A DNA stretch of 64,000 nt from Isoetes taiwanensis (Eukaryota > Streptophyta > Lycopodiopsida > Isoetales > Isoetaceae). A program made the position numbers and the translations under genes. Where the stretch lies: contig JAJEKV010000063.1 in NCBI GenBank assembly GCA_021234155.1, forward strand, positions 8,390,095-8,454,094, written 5' to 3'. The notes beneath the pieces are model-generated. The model did not search any database. It was given only the letters and a program-made list of their open reading frames with translations, and was not told the DNA's origin. This document shows, piece by piece, positions 33,727 to 44,049 of the stretch (within the stretch, counting starts at the first letter, position 1; each line of letters begins with the position of its first letter).

Positions 33727-34100
33727 TGGTTGATGACCGCTGCATATTTGACAGGATGCCATATTATAATGTAGTGTTATGGAATGTGCTGATATTGGAT
33801 TATGCCCAAAATGGAGAGGGTGGTGTAGCTTTGCAATTATTTGAGAAGATGCAATTGATGGTTTATATACCTCTTGCTAGAACTTTTGCTACTGCACCGA
33901 TAGCCTGCACTTGTCTAGCAGCAAAGCAGGGTTTGTGAAAGCAGTGGCTTTGCAGAGGGACATAGGTATACACTTTGCAACCTGTGGCATGACTCAAACA
34001 TTTTTGTTGCTATGGTGGATATGTATGCAAAATGTGGAAGCATAGAAGGTGTTTGCAAGGTCTCTGAGATAATTCTATATCATGATATGGTATTTCCGTC
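33727..34100 (+). pseudogene. PPR protein fragment (PLS type)
   Basis: Plus-strand reading gives CIFDRMPYYNVVLWNVLILDY, AQNGEGGVALQLFEKMQ and TFATAPIACTCLAA; after a frame change come SNIFVAMVDMYAKCGSIEG and HDMV. These are the recurring phrases of plant organellar PPR (PLS-subfamily) proteins: VVSWN..I.GYAQNG...AL.LF..M and VDMYAKCGSIE. Only about 3-4 motifs remain, with shifts and stops. It is a fragment of a gene copy, directly beside a copia fragment, so it may have been carried by a mobile element. Confidence 0.75.
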
Positions 34101-34102
34101 TT

Positions 34103-34420
34103 AGCATGTTCCTACGGTGCAAGTTCTTGTCGGCGCATAAAATTCCCCTGAGATTCCCATAGATTTCCAAAGGTCATCCCAAGATTGCACTAGACTCCTT
34201 AAGGTTCTACTAGATGCTTCAATATTCCTTTGGATACGCTTAGATTCCCTTTGATTTTATGAAATGCCCTATTGCCTTAGATTTTATGAGATTAGAACCT
34301 TTAGAACATTCTAGACCTTTCTATAAGATTCTAGAACTTTCTAGAAGAAATAAATTTTCTAAAAGATTCTATAACTTTCTGGAGTATTCTAGAAGATTCT
34401 TTTTGAGTCTGGATCGACCT
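34103..34420 (+). repeat. TTCTAGAA-rich repeat family, third (partial) copy
   Basis: It starts with TAGCATGTTCCTACGGTGCA, which matches (inverted) the head of the copy at 45.33 kb, then runs through TTCC/AGATT-rich units into an AGAACATTCTAGA block (about 34295-34405). The tRNA-like and GATC-rich parts of the other copies are missing. A related head-like phrase (CACGTCCTACGATGCATGTTC) lies at 33352, separated from it by the copia and PPR fragments. Confidence 0.65.
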
Positions 34421-34429
34421 GGGAAGGAT

Positions 34430-36840
34430 GGAGATTGTAGTTTAAGCCTTACAAATTGTAGCAGTCTAGATCTTGGTTTTTCTGATGAGGTTTCATCTAG
34501 TATATATTCTTACCCTTTCTTGCTTGCGGAAAGACTGAATATGTATAAAGATCAATTACCCAAGTAGTTTTGGTTGCTTTATCTTGTAATGCAAGTAGGT
34601 TGAATGGGTTAGACTGGATTGGATTTGATTGCCGAGCTAGGGATAAGTTGATACCTATATATCTTGCACCGGGCTTTAATAGAGAAGTCTAGGCTAGGCA
34701 TATTATTTGTCCCTTCAGGTTGAATGCCTAACCCGACAATGCAGCATTTGATTCAATTTAATTTACAGGTTGATATGCTTGGTTATAAGGTGAAAAACTA
34801 GAACTCATGCAGTGGCAGTTTCTATGAGCAAAGTGGCAGGCTGCTCTTCTAAGACTGATTCTTTTTTCTTTACCATTCATTTAGTAGCATGATAGGAGTA
34901 AGTAAATGTAGCTTGGTGATAGGAAGTCTGCCTATCCCAGAACAAAAGATATATTGACTTCACGGCGTCTGATGTACAAATCGAGGATGTATGGCTCCTT
35001 GATGGACGAGGAAATATGGGCTCCTTTCAGAAGACATTAAGAATCAATTCAAGTATCTGATGATCTCTCTTATATCTCTTTGTTGTTATGCTTCTCAATC
35101 AAATAAATTTTAGTTTCAAAGAGGATGAAGATGTTGAGGTTAATCCCGTAGTAATCGTCAATGAAATTTGAAACATTGTACTCTGTCATTGCACTCTGTA
35201 CTTTTTATTCTATAAATACAAAATACATCCCTGCCTACAAAAAAAAAATGATGTCAATGTCTATTTCACATGCAAAGGGAATGGTACAAGGGGCAGGAAG
35301 TTATGATTTAAAATCAAGATCCTTTGGCAGCCATGGTTACTTCTGTGATGGGGCTTACTTTATATATGCTACATTTTAGGATGTGTTACATCTCAGGGGG
35401 ATGCTCATCCTAGAATTTCTAATTTCTATTGTTTCTATATTTTGAGTCATATTAGTCGTCGGGGGGATGTTAGCATATGACATGTGACACACCACTCTTA
35501 GATGACGAGACATGCCATGTATGTTGCTGACATGACTCTCCTATATACACTCAAAGTTTCTTCAGTGCCCAGCATTGCTAGAAATAGATTGCTAGAAATA
35601 GATGTATAGGGTTAGCTATTTGTACCGTCCAACTCTTAAGTCAAATCTAAACCGTCAACTTTTAAGGCTTGATTCATGACATACAGTAAAATATTTTAGT
35701 ACAATATAAAACATTATAATATAAGAAGATATTACAGCGCAAATGCAACATCTATATCTAATACTAAAGGAGAAATAAGAGGATGATCTGTGCAACATCT
35801 TAGCTGTTATTTTTCTTTGTGTTTCATAACTTTCATTCTAGGATGTTAGATTGTAAAAACGGTTGGAAAGGGTTGCATCTGGCAAATTGACGCCTTTCCC
35901 TGCACCAGTTCTCGAATTCGATTGAAATTCGTTTGATTTGGAGATGCACAACCTTCCAGAATGCTGCCTCTGTAAACATTTATAGAGATGTTAGTAGGTG
36001 GAATTGCCACTCGACTAATGGAGGAAACAAGCGGGAGGACGAAAGCCTTGATACTGAAATAATGGATACAAATGCCGTCGCATCAATGGAAAAGAAAGCC
36101 TTGATACTAAAATAATGGATACAATTAATCGGTATTCGTTCAAGGCAAAGACTACACAACACATATCCATCCTGGCATTACCCAGGCCACAACTAGAAGG
36201 CACAATACCTATACTAGGCATGTCAAAGTCTTGAAGTAGTAGAGTAAAGTAGTAAAGTAACAAAGTCAAATTTTAACAAATCCATACATTATATCTGTAG
36301 TGTAGTATGTTGAAAGTAAACACATATAACTTTAAATTATTCCAATCTATGTTTCAAATAAAAAAGTAGAATTAAACATATATTATTTCCTATAAAGAAA
36401 CTCAAAGTTTTGCCTTACAAATATATTTGCTTAATCAATCTTCTATACCCAATCAGATTGTTGAAGTTTTCCCATCATTATCATAGTGAAACGTACTCCA
36501 TTAATAACTTTTCGAGCTATTCCATCCGCTTTCCTATCAAACCTATCCTACGAGTAAAATAGAGACAATTGAAGGAGAGAACCGTATCTGTAGCCAACCA
36601 ATACACAATTAGCGTTAAAGTGGTAAATGTGCAAAGGCCAAAAGTTACATTTGGGTCTCTCAGTTTATCACTGATCACCATTTTTATCCTTTTGCCCTAG
36701 GTTGACGTTAGCAAGAAAGGAAAATGGAATGGTGATTTTGAATCTTTCATAAGCAGTATAATCTAGTTTTATACTTTTTAAGCATCCATAGTCGATCCTC
36801 AATATCCCCAGAACTTAGCATCTACCATATCTCGTATATA
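34430..36840. other. Intergenic, short repeats only
   Basis: No gene is supportable. GCCTTGATACTRAAATAATG is present twice, at about 36046 and 36098. Confidence 0.35.
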
Positions 36841-36849
36841 CACATGTAA

Positions 36850-37900
36850 ATATTTGTTGTTCCTTCTAAAAGATTCTAGAACAACTTAGAAAACTCCTGA
36901 AGTTTCTAGAACATCCCAGAATAATTGGAACATTTTTTTAGAACATTCTAAAATTATTTGAAATATTATAGAATTTTCTAGAGCATTTTAGAACATTCTA
37001 ACTGTGAACTGGAATGCCCATCCTCACGTAGGTGGCCCCTTTATATACTGGAAAAGGAGTCTTTTGTTTACACAAATGCATATAGAATATTTGTGTACGA
37101 ACGGACGGAAGAGATGGGCCACTAGATCCGACGGCTCAGATCGCGCCAATCAGAACATTCTAGAACTTTCCAGAACATCCTAGAAGATTCTAGAGCATTC
37201 TAAGAACATTCTAGAACATTCTAGAATTTTCTGGAACATTGTAGAACTATCTAGAACATTCTGGAACTTTTTAGAACATTCTGTCTTAATTAGATTCTTA
37301 TCCTTAAGTATGTATCAATTTTTTTAATGAATCAATGCCTGGTCCAATGTTTAAAATAGGGGATTTGGTGGGCAATGATCAGGATTCAAATCCCTTAAAT
37401 AACATAAAAAGTTTTAAAAGCCTTCCCTTAAGGCCCGAGCAACGTGAGCCATAGGACCTTAGGGCCCGATCAACGTGAGCCATAGGATCTTGAACCAAGG
37501 TTCAAGATCAATTTGGATCGTAGGATCACGTAAGATATATCTAAAGCAACGTGAGTCGTAGGATCTCGGATCGACAATCAGGATCAAATCAGCCTGGATC
37601 TGAGCATGCAACATGAGCGTAGGATATATGTAAAGCAAGGTGAGCCATAGGATCTCGGATAGACGATCAGGATCAAATCAACTTGGGTCGTAGGATCGAT
37701 TACATATGTTACATACAAACGCTTAAAGCCGTAAGATCTGCCCAAAGTAATGTGAGTTGCAGGATCTCGGACCGACGGTCCGGATCAAATTAACCTGGAC
37801 TGTAGGACCGATTACATATGTTACATACAAACTCCCAAAGCCGTGTGGGCCATAGGATCCATCCCAAAACGACGTGCGCCGTATGATGGTCAAAAATAAC
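36850..37900 (+). repeat. Composite repeat family, left copy (HSE-like / tRNA-like / GATC tandem)
   Basis: Three blocks in order. First is an array of TTCTAGAA-related units (about 36868-37290), including GAACATTCTAGAACATTC at about 37204. Second is a decayed tRNA-like segment (about 37333-37405) with TGCCTGGTCCAATG and GGATTCAAATCCC. Third are GATC-rich tandem units with GGATCTCGGA at 37561, 37650 and 37762 (spacing up to 112 bp). The same three blocks occur in reverse at 44050-45390. The family is non-coding; a pol III-type SINE with unusual flanks is one reading. Confidence 0.7.
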
Positions 37901-39600
37901 TTAACTCGATTTAGTTGCACACATCTAGTTAAGTTCTAAGTTAATCAAGGGTATGAGCATAGTAAACTAGCTCTAAAGTGACCTCTATGAGGTGACCTTA
38001 ATTTCTAGTGTTATTTTTTACTTTGGTTACCCTTTTGTTAATTTTGCTAACTTAACTAATCATAGTGTGGAGACAAGTGTAGTTAGTGTTTTTGATTAAG
38101 AAGAATAACTAATTCTTAACCAAATATCTTAACTATATGCCTGCTTAACTAGTGGTGCGAATGTAAATTTCGTTAAAAACCATAATATTAACTTCTTCTG
38201 TATAAGATGCACAAGAAGTCTTTGAAGTTGGTACACAGTGTCGGGCCTCAAAAATTTAGTACCTATCATCATCTACCTTCTCCCTTACCTTTTTCCAATC
38301 TAGCCAAGTATTGTACTAGTTACAATTGAATTGTATTAAAAGGAAGTACATGTATAAAATTATTTTAGTAAGCATAGAAAGCCATAGAGGTTTGTATCCT
38401 TTAAACAATTATACTGCTTAAAAATATCATCTATCATGACCAAGATCCAGTATCTTCGACTATCAACATTAGAGGCAAAATTTGGAGATGGTTGATCGGC
38501 ATTGCTACAAGCTGAATCAAGATCTATGCAGCAGGCGATTCCGCTCTAACTATGTGACTATTTTGGCAAACACTACTGACGTATCAAAAACCTTATCAAT
38601 AATAGTGCCAGTATTGTTGCCAAAATAGTCCTATAGTGAAGTCACCTGATTGCAAAATTCTCTAACTTTTGATCTTCACCAATGCTATCTTCCATATAGT
38701 TCGAATTTCCTACAGCGCAATTTATTGTAGCCACGTTGACTGAGCCAAAAACAAGGAACTCTATTCTGCTTTAATGGCAGCGCATGTAAAAAATCAAACT
38801 AAATCTTTGAGGAAGTAGCCTTAGCCTCCCCAATTGTTGTAAGAGTAATCTAAATGATATGAGATTTCCTGGTCTGCAGGTGAGCTGCTCTCTAATATCG
38901 TCTGTTGTAGAAAATGCTAGCAAAACATGGTATCTCATCCCATTTATTTCACCCTTATACAAGAAGGCCTTTGTCTTGGGAATAGCCTTTGGCTTGAACA
39001 CTCGCAACGCCAACTTCTGTGTCCGTGGGGTACATATGTACCTACAGCATTCCTAGACTCGTGGCAGACCAGAGGCTGTCCTCTAGCTCCAGCAAAGAAT
39101 TGTCAACAATAATGTCCGTTCCACATGAGGATATTGATTGATGGTTTATCATTCGGATTCCGGTCTTGAATCAGCAGCCATGAATAATAGCAAATGTCCC
39201 TCTCTGACAGATTTTTGCTTGATGCTCTTAATATTTTCCATTTGTAACATAAAGGACTATATTAACACTTCATTCAACCCCATAGTACTAAAATTCTCAT
39301 TTTCGACTAGAAAGTATCCATTTGCAAAAAATAATCAAGCCATCAATGATATCTAGATAGCCAGGCATCGCTGTACATTATTACATATGTTAAGCCATTG
39401 ACAAAGAATACTTGATGTTTCAGATAAACTTTGACTTTCAAAAAGAACACGCTTCTTGACCACCAACACGAAAGATCGGTACATGAACCACCTACAAAAG
39501 ATGGTCTGCGCATTCTATATTTAAGCATCCTCCATTTTGCAATCAGAAACTCGGCTATAACATGCCCTTGTTTGTCATTTTTTATAAAGAAGATTTCACC
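37900..39600. other. 3' flank of AP-1 mu, one unassigned open frame
   Basis: No gene is firmly supported. A minus-strand open stretch at about 39010-38771 follows a possible acceptor and has a protein-like run (TKAFLYKGEINGMRYHVLLA), but I know no matching family and see no neighbouring exons that fit. It could be an exon of an unrecognised gene or chance. Confidence 0.3.
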
Positions 39601-39602
39601 CA

Positions 39603-41917
39603 TTAATGAAGCATTCTTAATTCATATTCTCCAGCTGTAGTTATGTAACGAACCCATGGCAAAGCCTGATATCCACTTTTTTCGATTATCTTTAAGTAGC
39701 GAACCTGCAAAAGGAATAGCAAAACTACAGAAACAAGGAGACGTAAAACCACACTAGAGAGACTAAAGAGAGACTAAAGAGTTTATGCAACACCACATAT
39801 TCTTTATTTCCAAATAACTGTACGACCCCCACCCAAAACTGTATGACCAATATCCCAGCCAAAATTCATGGTGCATATTCTGTCTTCTACACATGAACGA
39901 TGTGCTCACTTCAACCAAATTATTGCAATGCTCCGCAACCCTAGTATGCTACAATAAATTTCCAAGCACAAAGAGGCAATAGAATTTACCTGGATGCCAG
40001 AAACTGTAAAATATGGTATCTCAAATCTCACTCGAATCGGAGGATGCTTTTCAGGTGCAGTTTCTTCTGCAGTTACGCTAGGGAGACTGAATTGAGCTCT
40101 CAACATGTACTCCTGGAATATCAATATTACCAATTTTACAACTCGGTGATCGCAGGAAGGAAGCTCAAAGACAAAAATGGCAGCAACAAGAAAAGGTTTT
40201 ATAGCAAAGCCATGCCTTGCCACCAGGAAATGATTTTATCTTCCAAACTAAGGCTTCTTTCTCCGGTGCATATGCAGAAGAACCCATGGATGTGCGCACT
40301 GTAGGCGTTGTTGCATCAGCGGGCAAAGGCAAATCAATTTCGACATTTGTTGCCGTACTGTGCAAAACAATTCGCAGAAACTTAGTGACAAGAAATCTAT
40401 TTGAAATTTACTTCTATAGGTACCTCCTCTCCTTGAACTGACTGCGAGCTTTCACAGCATATTCTACACGACTTCTGGAATGTCTCTCTATTTGTGCCTC
40501 AACCCATATCAATGGCTTTACCTGCAAGAGGAAAGTTCAGGCCATGTCATCTTTCACCATGTCATCTTTTCAACTGAAAAAAATCACAATTGCTATAGCA
40601 GCATCTACTATTCTTTTTGACCATACTTGTGTACTCAGACGGTATGTCATTAAATCAAAGGCTCCGTCGGGAGGAATAAAAGATATTGTACGATCGTTCT
40701 CAAAGCGAGCAAGGCGGACACACCTGTTAACCCACGTCAGAATATTTGAACGATGTACATAATCAAGTTGTAAGATAGTACAGTCAAGTTTTAAAATGCT
40801 ACTTACTGGTGAAACTTTATGTCATCAAGATCAATTGCTTTTCCTTTTGTAGCCCGCCCTTGAGCTTCTAATAGTACTCTGTCATTAAGGCCCAGCTTGC
40901 ACTCTGGCATACCACTAACCATAATAAAAACAACAACAGTTTGAATGGCAACATATTTCAACCAACTTATAACATTTAATATATGCACCTTAAATAAGTC
41001 CGCATCTTCAATGCACCAACAACATCCGAGCGCACAAGCTGACCATTGCTATTGACGAGAATATTGACACTTTCAACAACATCCAAAAAGACCTGCAGCC
41101 AGAAATAAATAACAGATGTAAAGTAAAAGGCAGTACTACAACTTGCAAGAATCAAATAACAAACCTCGTTCTTTTTATAACGAATTCCCTCGCTACGCCA
41201 GGAGACTGCATTAGTAACGGCCATTGGTGGACGTGTGGTGACCTCCATCCGATAAGCATCCGTCTTTATAAATTCACTAAGAATTTTTGCCTCCGTATAT
41301 TGGGGATAGCCAAAATCCATCATTTCATCAAGGAGCTCATACTGCACATTGAGGACAGTCACAACTAGACCTAATAAGAAGGAACTATAACAAAAATTAA
41401 AGATGCAATCAGATTGCTCTATTACTTACAACAACGACAAAATTGTCCCTTAATGATTCTTCTTCAAGCTCATCAAAATAGTGCTTGAAAACCTATAATC
41501 CTCCATATATGAGGACAAACCTTCTCAAGAATCTAACCATGCATGATATTGCAAGCTTACTTCAACAACACGATGCAAGAAAAGGAGGAGGCTGGCAGCA
41601 TTGCAATTCTGCCTCGAAGCCGTCATTACATACACATTATTGTGCTGAATAAAAAGGTAAGTCACCCCATCATCAAACATGACTGGGTCCTGTGAAGCAG
41701 GATCTGTCTGCAAGTAAGCAATGTCACAACCACTATTCAATTCCGGCAGGAAGAAAACAGATGCCAAAATCAACATTGGATGATTTACCTCCCCTTCCAT
41801 CAACTTCGCAAAAAAACGTTCAGCCTGTGCTGCAGATACATCTCCTCTATAATCTCGCCATACCAAAACCCTACCTTTCATATCTAATAGATAAATTGCC
41901 GATGCTGCACCTGCCAT
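39603..41917 (-). CDS. AP1M: AP-1 complex subunit mu
   Basis: The medium chain of the AP-1 clathrin adaptor sorts cargo with YxxPhi signals at the trans-Golgi network and early endosome. Exons (high to low): 41917-41789, 41707-41561, 41492-41430, 41341-41165, 41092-40989, 40914-40807, 40723-40627, 40521-40424, 40357-40216, 40112-39990, 39704-39603. They join in frame to 429 aa, the family's usual length. The longin-type N-terminal domain (about 1-140) begins MAGAASAIYLLDMKGRVLVW and includes MTASRQNCNAASLLLFLHRV. The mu-homology domain (about 168-427) includes NEVFLDVVESVNILVNSNGQ, LARFENDRTISFIPPDG and SGYQALPWVRYITTAGEYEL. This AP-1-specific wording excludes AP-2, AP-3 and AP-4. Intron 9 has a GC donor (AAG|GCATGG), the only in-frame choice. 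The start codon is 46 bp after the stop of the gene upstream. Confidence 0.95.
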
Positions 41918-41963
41918 TGTGACCTAAGTTTTTAATCCTAGTCTAGCTTATTCTATATGCTAC

Positions 41964-42729
41964 TTAATTCGAGCGGCCAGGTAAAGTCCTTCCGCCATCC
42001 TGAAACTTGAAAGATGCCGAAGAGGATGGGACATCTTCAGATGAAATGCCAGCCATTTGACGTAGTAGCTGTAATACGAGCATTGGAGGTGCATCCAGCT
42101 GCATTAGCTCCCATAACTGCACTTTGAGACCTAATGAGTCATCTTAAAATACCTTAACTAGCGCATTGAATCAAAGATAATATTAAGCAATTAGATCTAT
42201 CCTTTCACATTTATAGAGTCCGTTGCTCTTAGTTTGGAAGTAAACTTTTACGAGAACCAAAACCAAGCCTACTTACAATTATGAAGATGTCCTCTCGAAT
42301 TTCAAGGCCAGCAAGCTGCGTCAGCTCCAGGACTTTCTGTTCTTCTGTTGGCAGACGATATACGCTTCAGAAAAAGCCCCGATATCCATGAGATCCGGAA
42401 TGCTAAAATAGACAACTGATCACTGCAGTAGCGCAATTCTAACTTACAGCCCCGATTAAATGCACAAAATAACAAGTCAATCACATCACGCTAAATATCC
42501 ATGTTCAAGTTCTTGCATCCGCAGATGTATATTTACAACACAATTAAACAAGTCTGCGATCCGATCTAGCAGATGTGTTGCAAATTTGGAGCTGTCTGGA
42601 CGTGCAAATGCAGATGACCTAACTCAAATTCTAGCTAAATAAGCGCATTGAAGAAGGGTGTCTAAGAATGTAAAATAAATAGGAAACACGCTAGGTAGTA
42701 GTACCTTGGGAGAGGGGCCGACCCGCCAT
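41964..42729 (-). CDS. MOZART2-like small protein (gamma-tubulin complex family)
   Basis: Three exons, 42729-42705, 42344-42277 and 42116-41964, join in frame to 81 aa with GT-AG introns. The protein starts MAGRPLSQEEQKVLELTQLA, continues GLEIREDIFIILWELMQLD and APPMLVLQLLRQMAG, and ends in a Ser/Gly-rich tail. The pattern S.EE..EL.Q.AG..I..D.F.IL..L..L..AP..V.Q.L..M matches the core of animal MOZART2 (MZT2), a small subunit of the gamma-tubulin ring complex that recruits microtubule nucleation factors. MZT2 is larger because of a long C-terminal extension missing here. Splice choice matters: a second acceptor 23 bp upstream of exon 2 gives another frame from a different ATG. The gene sits 46 bp upstream of the AP-1 mu start. 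Gene model fairly sure; family assignment moderate. Confidence 0.62.
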
Positions 42730-42849
42730 AGCCCAACAGCTGCGCAACGAGAAAGGAAGAGCAGATCTGTCCGTAAAGGATAATCGGAAGGCTTTCGGCC
42801 GTGGAAAGCATCTGAAACGTCAGTTCCAACATGGAATATTTTAATTAAT

Positions 42850-43654
42850 TTAATTAATAGATAGTAAGCATAGAACTATACGGCTTGTCCATGGAAGATG
42901 ACCACACCACATAGCATGCCACCTCAGCCAATTTTGATGCTAGCACTGGCTGTGGTGGAACGATTGCATAGCTGGCTCAGGCTACGTTCCCATGAGCTTG
43001 ACCTGACCGCAAAACAGTGAGGTTGAGGTTGAACGGCAAGAAAGACTATTCTCATGCGACTGCACAAAGAAACCGGCTTGATCTTCACTGGCTTGATCTT
43101 CAACGGCTGCTTGATCAGTTGGTTGCTCCTGCGTTACCTGTTAATCCGTTAAAAGAAAAAATAAAGGCAACAACCCGACCTTTCAGAAATGGTCTTTCAT
43201 TTCTGAAAAAATCTGAGTTTTCCTTAAAGACAACCTTACCTCTGCTGCATGGGAACTGCTCGACTTCGACATCGACCTGGAAAAAACAGAGTCCGGTCGG
43301 TTCCATGAGAACGCTGCCTTACTGTTGTTATCGGTGTTTGATTTTTAATATTGGTATGAGTGTTAATTTTAGTGGCTATATCTCAAAATTGTTGTATTTT
43401 TTGGAAATTTGCCGCCATGCTTAGTAGGTTTCTTTGGCAAAAATATGAGATTAATTCGCCATCGAGAAATGGGCAGTGTACAGGGGAGACACATCAATCA
43501 TTCTAGATCAATGGCCTTCCAATTCTTGGACTGGCTATGTCTTAATAATTTAAATACTACAAAATTACTATTCGCATTAGCATTATCTTTTTCTTTTGGG
43601 CTTCTATGCCCCTTTTGCTATTTTGGGTCCCATTGCCAATTTGGTCCCCATGGA

Positions 43655-43717
<63 letters not shown>

Positions 43718-44020
43718 ATATTTGCCCACCATATAGACTTAGTGGTTCTTTTGGCCTCTCTATCAATAATCTCAATTCTTAAATTAACAAATCCCAAGCC
43801 TAAAAACATTGAGTTACTAATTCCATATAGCTAAGGACTATAGAGGTAAAGGTCTTGAATTTTGACTTGTGCCATACTTATGCTTTATTATAAATGTCTA
43901 TAGGATATGATAAAGCCATACCATTTGATGTCTTTATCAATACAACCATATTTGAGAGAATAGAGCTCTATAATACAACTACAAAAACAACATAAGAGCT
44001 TACAACATTACTTAGTGATA
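42850..44020. other. Upstream flank of the MOZART2-like gene
   Basis: Probable promoter region of the MOZART2-like/AP-1 mu pair, with no motif I can defend. An open frame at 43017-43424 has no family resemblance. A TATC microsatellite follows. Confidence 0.35.
43656..43718 (+). repeat. (TATC)n microsatellite
   Basis: About 15 uninterrupted TATC/ATCT units. A shorter array of the same unit is at about 44021-44040, exactly at the end of the composite repeat copy to the right, where it may be that element's tail. Confidence 0.95.
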
Positions 44021-44049
44021 CTTATCTATCTATCTATCTAATCTAACAT

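Noticed and set aside
36868-37290. CRISPR-like array because of regularly recurring TTCTAGAA units
   Set aside because: Units are about 10 bp with no unique spacers, and the context is a eukaryotic nuclear genome; it is a degenerate short tandem repeat.
37900-39010. Extending AP-1 mu downstream with a further exon
   Set aside because: The reading frame ends at 39603 at the length usual for the family and with the expected C-terminal sequence.
39603-41917. AP-4 or AP-2 mu subunit
   Set aside because: The N-terminus MAGAASAIYLLDMKGRVLVW, the length of 429 aa and the mu-homology wording are specific to AP-1 mu.
42277-42729. Alternative start and splice of the small gene, beginning MLSTAESLP and reading VYRLPTEEQK
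   Set aside because: It is in frame, but gives a hydrophobic N-terminus unlike the family. The CCAACAG acceptor with the MAGRPLSQ exon yields a typical MOZART2-like start with a stronger acceptor.
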